A DNA stretch of 44,073 bases from Roseovarius sp. (GTDB lineage Bacteria; Pseudomonadota; Alphaproteobacteria; Rhodobacterales; Rhodobacteraceae), in NCBI RefSeq assembly GCF_018066915.1, contig NZ_JAGPVV010000263.1:1-44073 (forward strand). Reading direction: 5' to 3'. The translations under genes and the position numbers were made by a program. Shown one piece after another: positions 41,575 to 44,073 of this stretch; the stretch's first letter is position 1, and each line of letters opens with the position of its first letter. Below the pieces are notes generated by a model, which did not search any database, was not told where the DNA came from, and saw only the letters and a list, made by a program, of their open reading frames with translations.

Positions 41575-42405
41575 TTAGCCGATTTCTTGAACGAAGTTCA
41601 GCACGGGTGTTTCGGCCTCTTCTGGCACATCAGTAATCAGCATATGGCCTGGCTTGTGGGTAATGCACAGCGGCACCCCGGCTCCTTCAATCGCAACCTG
41701 TGGCGTTACTCCACAGGCCCAAAATACCGGAATCATGCCCTCGGGCATGGGGGCCGGATTGCCCCAATTTGGGTGGGCGATATCGGCGATACCGATCGTC
41801 TCTGGGGAGCCGACCTGGATTGGTGCGCCATGTGCCAGAGGAAACCTGCGCGAGATGTCGATCGCAAGGTCAACTTGCGATTTGGAAATGGCGCGCATGC
41901 TGACCACCAGTGGCCCAGAGAACGGCCCTGCAGGAATTGTCTGGATGTTGGTTCGAAACATCGGCACGGTTGTATTGTTGTCGATGTGCCAAATTGGGAT
42001 ACCCGCCCGGATCAGCGCATGCTCGAATGTAAACGAGCACCCGAGTGCAAAGGCAACGAGATGATCGTTCCAGAGCGCTTTGATGTCTTTTGTTTCGCAG
42101 GCTAATCTGCCGTCTCGATAGACGTTATAGGCTGGCACATCCGTGCGGATATCGATGTTGGCAGCCAGCGTAGGTAAATGCGGATCGCCGGTTTCCGAGA
42201 CGCCAACCAAAGGACAGGGCTTGGGATTGCGCTGACAGAAGCGCATGAAGTCAAGCGCGACCTCCTCAGGCAAAATTGTCAAATTGGCTTGCAAGACGCC
42301 GGGCGCAAGACCGGCCGTGTGGCCGTCGTAGCTTCCTGCACGGATGGTCTTTCGGACATTCGCAACCGATTCCAATCGCAGTTTCTGAAATGTAGTGCTG
42401 TCCAC
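41575..42405 (-). CDS. DUF1445 putative hydro-lyase (D-glutamate cyclase-like)
   Basis: A 276-residue protein of the DUF1445/D-glutamate cyclase-like family. SVANVRKTIRAGSYDGHTAGLAPGVLQANLTILP at the N-terminus, DFMRFCQRNPKPCPLVGVSETGDP, NDHLVAFALGCSFTFEHAL and VFWACGVTPQVAIEGAGVPLCITHKPGHMLITD are the family blocks. The eukaryotic relative makes 5-oxo-D-proline from D-glutamate; bacterial members are usually called putative hydro-lyases and their reaction is less certain. It starts at GTG 42405 with GGGAGG six bases ahead. It is the first structural gene of the TRAP unit, 85 bp after the LysR gene. Confidence 0.88.
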   Translation of the reverse strand: MDSTTFQKLRLESVANVRKTIRAGSYDGHTAGLAPGVLQANLTILPEEVALDFMRFCQRNPKPCPLVGVSETGDPHLPTLAANIDIRTDVPAYNVYRDGRLACETKDIKALWNDHLVAFALGCSFTFEHALIRAGIPIWHIDNNTTVPMFRTNIQTIPAGPFSGPLVVSMRAISKSQVDLAIDISRRFPLAHGAPIQVGSPETIGIADIAHPNWGNPAPMPEGMIPVFWACGVTPQVAIEGAGVPLCITHKPGHMLITDVPEEAETPVLNFVQEIG

Positions 42406-42472
42406 GGATGCCTCCCTTCGTTCGGGAAGTATCCAAAATGCTCACCATAAAACCAAATTAAAACTATTTGCT

Positions 42473-42485
42473 CTTAAGCATTAAG
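42473..42485. promoter_or_regulatory. Possible LysR operator dyad
   Basis: CTTAA-GCA-TTAAG is a 13-bp dyad in the AT-rich gap between the LysR gene and the DUF1445 gene, centred about 74 bp before the GTG start. The site is at the distance and of the size expected for a LysR recognition box; the link is inference. Confidence 0.35.
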
Positions 42486-42490
42486 GAAAA

Positions 42491-43384
42491 TTATATCGAT
42501 TGGAACTCTTGAGCAACCGTCAGAGCGATATGTGCTGCGGTTTCTACAAGATGACTCCGTGGTTCACCAACATAAGATGCTGTGAATTTCAACGGGTTAG
42601 GCACCCATCCCGGATTAAACTCGCGAATTCTTCCTTCGGATACAAATCGCTTTCCCATGTGGCGAGGAAGCGCAGCAACGCCAAGTCCAGCTTCAACCAA
42701 CCGAAAGCCGGCAGAAAGTGATGACGATGGGAAAATCAACGCACCAGGACCGTTTCTCTCAAGCAGTAACGACTTCAGCTCACGAAAAGGCCGAGTGTGG
42801 CGAGCGTATGAGATCACCGGTAGTTTGAAGAGCGAATCGCTGTTTGCCTGCTCACCAAGTTCAGAAGTGGAGCAGTACCAAGCAAGTTCGAAATCCGGCA
42901 AATCAATATTGTTGACAGTAAACTCGGAAATGGGGCCAAGCAGAATGGCGAGATCAATCTCTCGGTTCAACAGGTCCTGTCGTAGATTCAACGAGATATC
43001 GACATTAATCTCGACTTCGATGACCGGGAACGCTTTGTGCAGTGAGGTTACAAACTCGGGAAGCCATGTCTGTGCGATGGTCTCGGAAACACCCAATCTC
43101 AGATGGCCCTCAATTCCTTCGGGATCCATCACATCTGCGAAGATAAGTTCAGACAACTGTTCGATCTGTTCGGCGTAACGGACGAGGAGGCCACCGCGTT
43201 TCGTCAAAGAGATGCCCGTTGATCGGCGCTCCAGTAACTGCGCGCGAAGGCTAGCCTCCAAGTTCTGGATGCGTGTTGTTACTGCAGGCTGCGTCAGATT
43301 CAACGCCTGTGCAGCTTTGGATATGCTGCCAAGCCTTGCTACCGTCAGGAACGCTTTCATTTGGTCGAGATTCAATTTAGCCAA
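42491..43384 (-). CDS. LysR family transcriptional regulator
   Basis: A 297-residue LysR regulator. The helix-turn-helix is at about residues 4-65 (LNLDQMKAFLTVARLGSISKAAQALNLTQPAVTTRIQNLEASLRAQLLERRSTGISLT). The effector domain follows with HLRLGVSETIAQTWLPEFVTSLHKAFPVIEVEI. The start decision rests on GGAGGAG nine bases before a TTG at 43384, giving MAKLNLDQMKAF; the internal ATG at 43360 is too late for the fold, and the TTG at 43447 adds residues with no homology. It lies upstream of, and in line with, the DUF1445-TRAP genes and probably controls them, so it is not divergent from its target. Confidence 0.85.
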   Translation of the reverse strand: MAKLNLDQMKAFLTVARLGSISKAAQALNLTQPAVTTRIQNLEASLRAQLLERRSTGISLTKRGGLLVRYAEQIEQLSELIFADVMDPEGIEGHLRLGVSETIAQTWLPEFVTSLHKAFPVIEVEINVDISLNLRQDLLNREIDLAILLGPISEFTVNNIDLPDFELAWYCSTSELGEQANSDSLFKLPVISYARHTRPFRELKSLLLERNGPGALIFPSSSLSAGFRLVEAGLGVAALPRHMGKRFVSEGRIREFNPGWVPNPLKFTASYVGEPRSHLVETAAHIALTVAQEFQSI

Positions 43385-44018
43385 GATTTTTATCTCCTCC
43401 AAATGACTTCCGATGGCGCTAATGGCCCCTTTTCCCGAGGATGCCAAAATCTGTCTTCGACGTCAGGCTGTTCTCTATCGCTATGCGATATGCAGGATGG
43501 ACTCAACTTCTTGAGAACCGAAGAATAGTATTCTCAGATTAACCAGTTCCGTGTTTCGGTGTGCCATTTTGAACTCTTGGTATTCGTCGGGACCATCTGG
43601 TGCGAGGCAGCGAGTTGAGGGTGGGCCGTTACATTGTTCACGACCCGCATTGCTGGCCGGATCGAACCAGTGAAAGGCGATGCGGATGCATGAGATGTGT
43701 CTTCCAACCTTGCAGAGCCCGCATTGAGGGAGTCTGTAAAATCAAGTGCGAGCTGAATCACACGCGGGTCGTCGAAGCGGAAAATGTTGAAGCGACCCTT
43801 GGAGGGCGGTCTCAGCTCTGAGCGCCAAGATACCGACAATTCCGCGCTGGAAACTGCACGGCTCGAGCATAGTTTTCGGAAGGCTGAGCGCGCCGGGTTT
43901 TCTTATCGCCCAGTTGGCGGGACATACATCAAAATGGCATCAAATAGGCATATCTCTCTGTTTTTGCCCCTTGCTTGACGTCAGAATCTCGCGCGACTTT
44001 CTCCTACGCCTCGATAGG
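43385..44018. other. Gene-poor region at the right end
   Basis: No gene is supported in these 634 bp. Weakly protein-like frames occur at 43534-43839 (-) and 43784-43978 (+), but neither shows a family or a ribosome site that I trust. A dyad TGAGAA/TTCTCA spans 43512-43536, about 130 bp before the LysR start, and could be part of its promoter. Confidence 0.35.
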
Positions 44019-44073
44019 TCAGATGTCGGCCAGAACGCCAACCTGTCTGATGATGGTATCGCTGGCGCATGGA
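44019..44073 (-). CDS. Possible 3' end of a minus-strand gene (runs off the window)
   Basis: On the minus strand one frame reads CASDTIIRQVGVLADI before a TGA at 44019-44021. It looks like a natural protein end, but only about 17 residues are visible and no family can be named. The call is tentative and could be a chance open frame. Confidence 0.25.
   Translation of the reverse strand, partial: PCASDTIIRQVGVLADI

Noticed and set aside
43784-43978. Plus-strand frame with LETARLEHSFRKAERAGF
   Set aside because: It faintly recalls the N-terminus of an adenylate cyclase, but it is too short and without support to call a gene or a relic.

Overview
The window looks like a piece of a marine-type Rhodobacteraceae (Roseobacter-group) alphaproteobacterial chromosome. 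The evidence is a GC-rich coding style, an alphaproteobacterial SOS box (GTTC-N7-GTTC) in front of an ImuA-like gene, two TRAP-type uptake systems, a Sinorhizobium-like exo locus and an ECF41-type sigma factor. I assign no species. No rRNA, tRNA, CRISPR array or intact mobile element was seen.

Layout. (1) 1-4408, mostly minus strand: the 5' part of metG, an MFS transporter, a lower-GC membrane protein of unknown function, a YceI protein, SOS-controlled imuA and a DUF1127 protein. (2) 4495-10841, a small-molecule uptake module: a MocR-type GntR/aminotransferase regulator, a PuuE-like polysaccharide deacetylase-fold hydrolase, a complete TRAP transporter (dctP-dctQ-dctM) and a LysR regulator. 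The deacetylase/dctP divergent region carries an array of TGCA-N5-TGCA sites. (3) 10842-11424: a gene-free stretch holding an unmarked fragment of an IS21-type IstA transposase and a CtrA-like site. (4) 11425-27595, a succinoglycan-type exopolysaccharide locus in several transcription units: exoA-exoM-exoP-exoX (+), two GT2 genes (-), exoK-exoQ (+), exoY-exoF-exoT-exoV (-), a Stf0 sulfotransferase (+) and an exoL-like gene (-). Together they encode initiation (ExoY), chain extension by five glycosyltransferases, pyruvylation (ExoV), flipping (ExoT), polymerisation (ExoQ), export and length control (ExoP, ExoF), depolymerisation (ExoK) and repression (ExoX). The succinyl and acetyl transferases of the classical locus are absent and a sulfotransferase is present. 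That suggests a pyruvylated, possibly sulfated polymer.

(5) 27940-38514, an island of small redox and detoxification genes with dedicated local regulators: tautomerase, ECF41 sigma factor with its AhpD/carboxymuconolactone decarboxylase partner, three VOC proteins, TetR, DJ-1/PfpI, GST, a RibD/DHFR-like reductase, an SDR and two XRE/MmyB-type regulators. Two control circuits can be read directly: a near-ideal ECF41 promoter in front of the decarboxylase gene, and a pair of 17-bp palindromes between the TetR gene and its divergent VOC gene. (6) 38667-43384, a second TRAP system (dctM, dctQ, dctP) with a DUF1445 putative hydro-lyase and a LysR regulator, all on the minus strand. The last 0.7 kb is largely non-coding and may end in the 3' tip of a minus-strand gene.

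No wholly new system was proven. The most promising points are the sulfotransferase-bearing exo locus, the operator array before dctP, the ECF41 and TetR circuits, the hidden IS21 remnant, and a small coupled secreted-protein reading frame downstream of a VOC gene.
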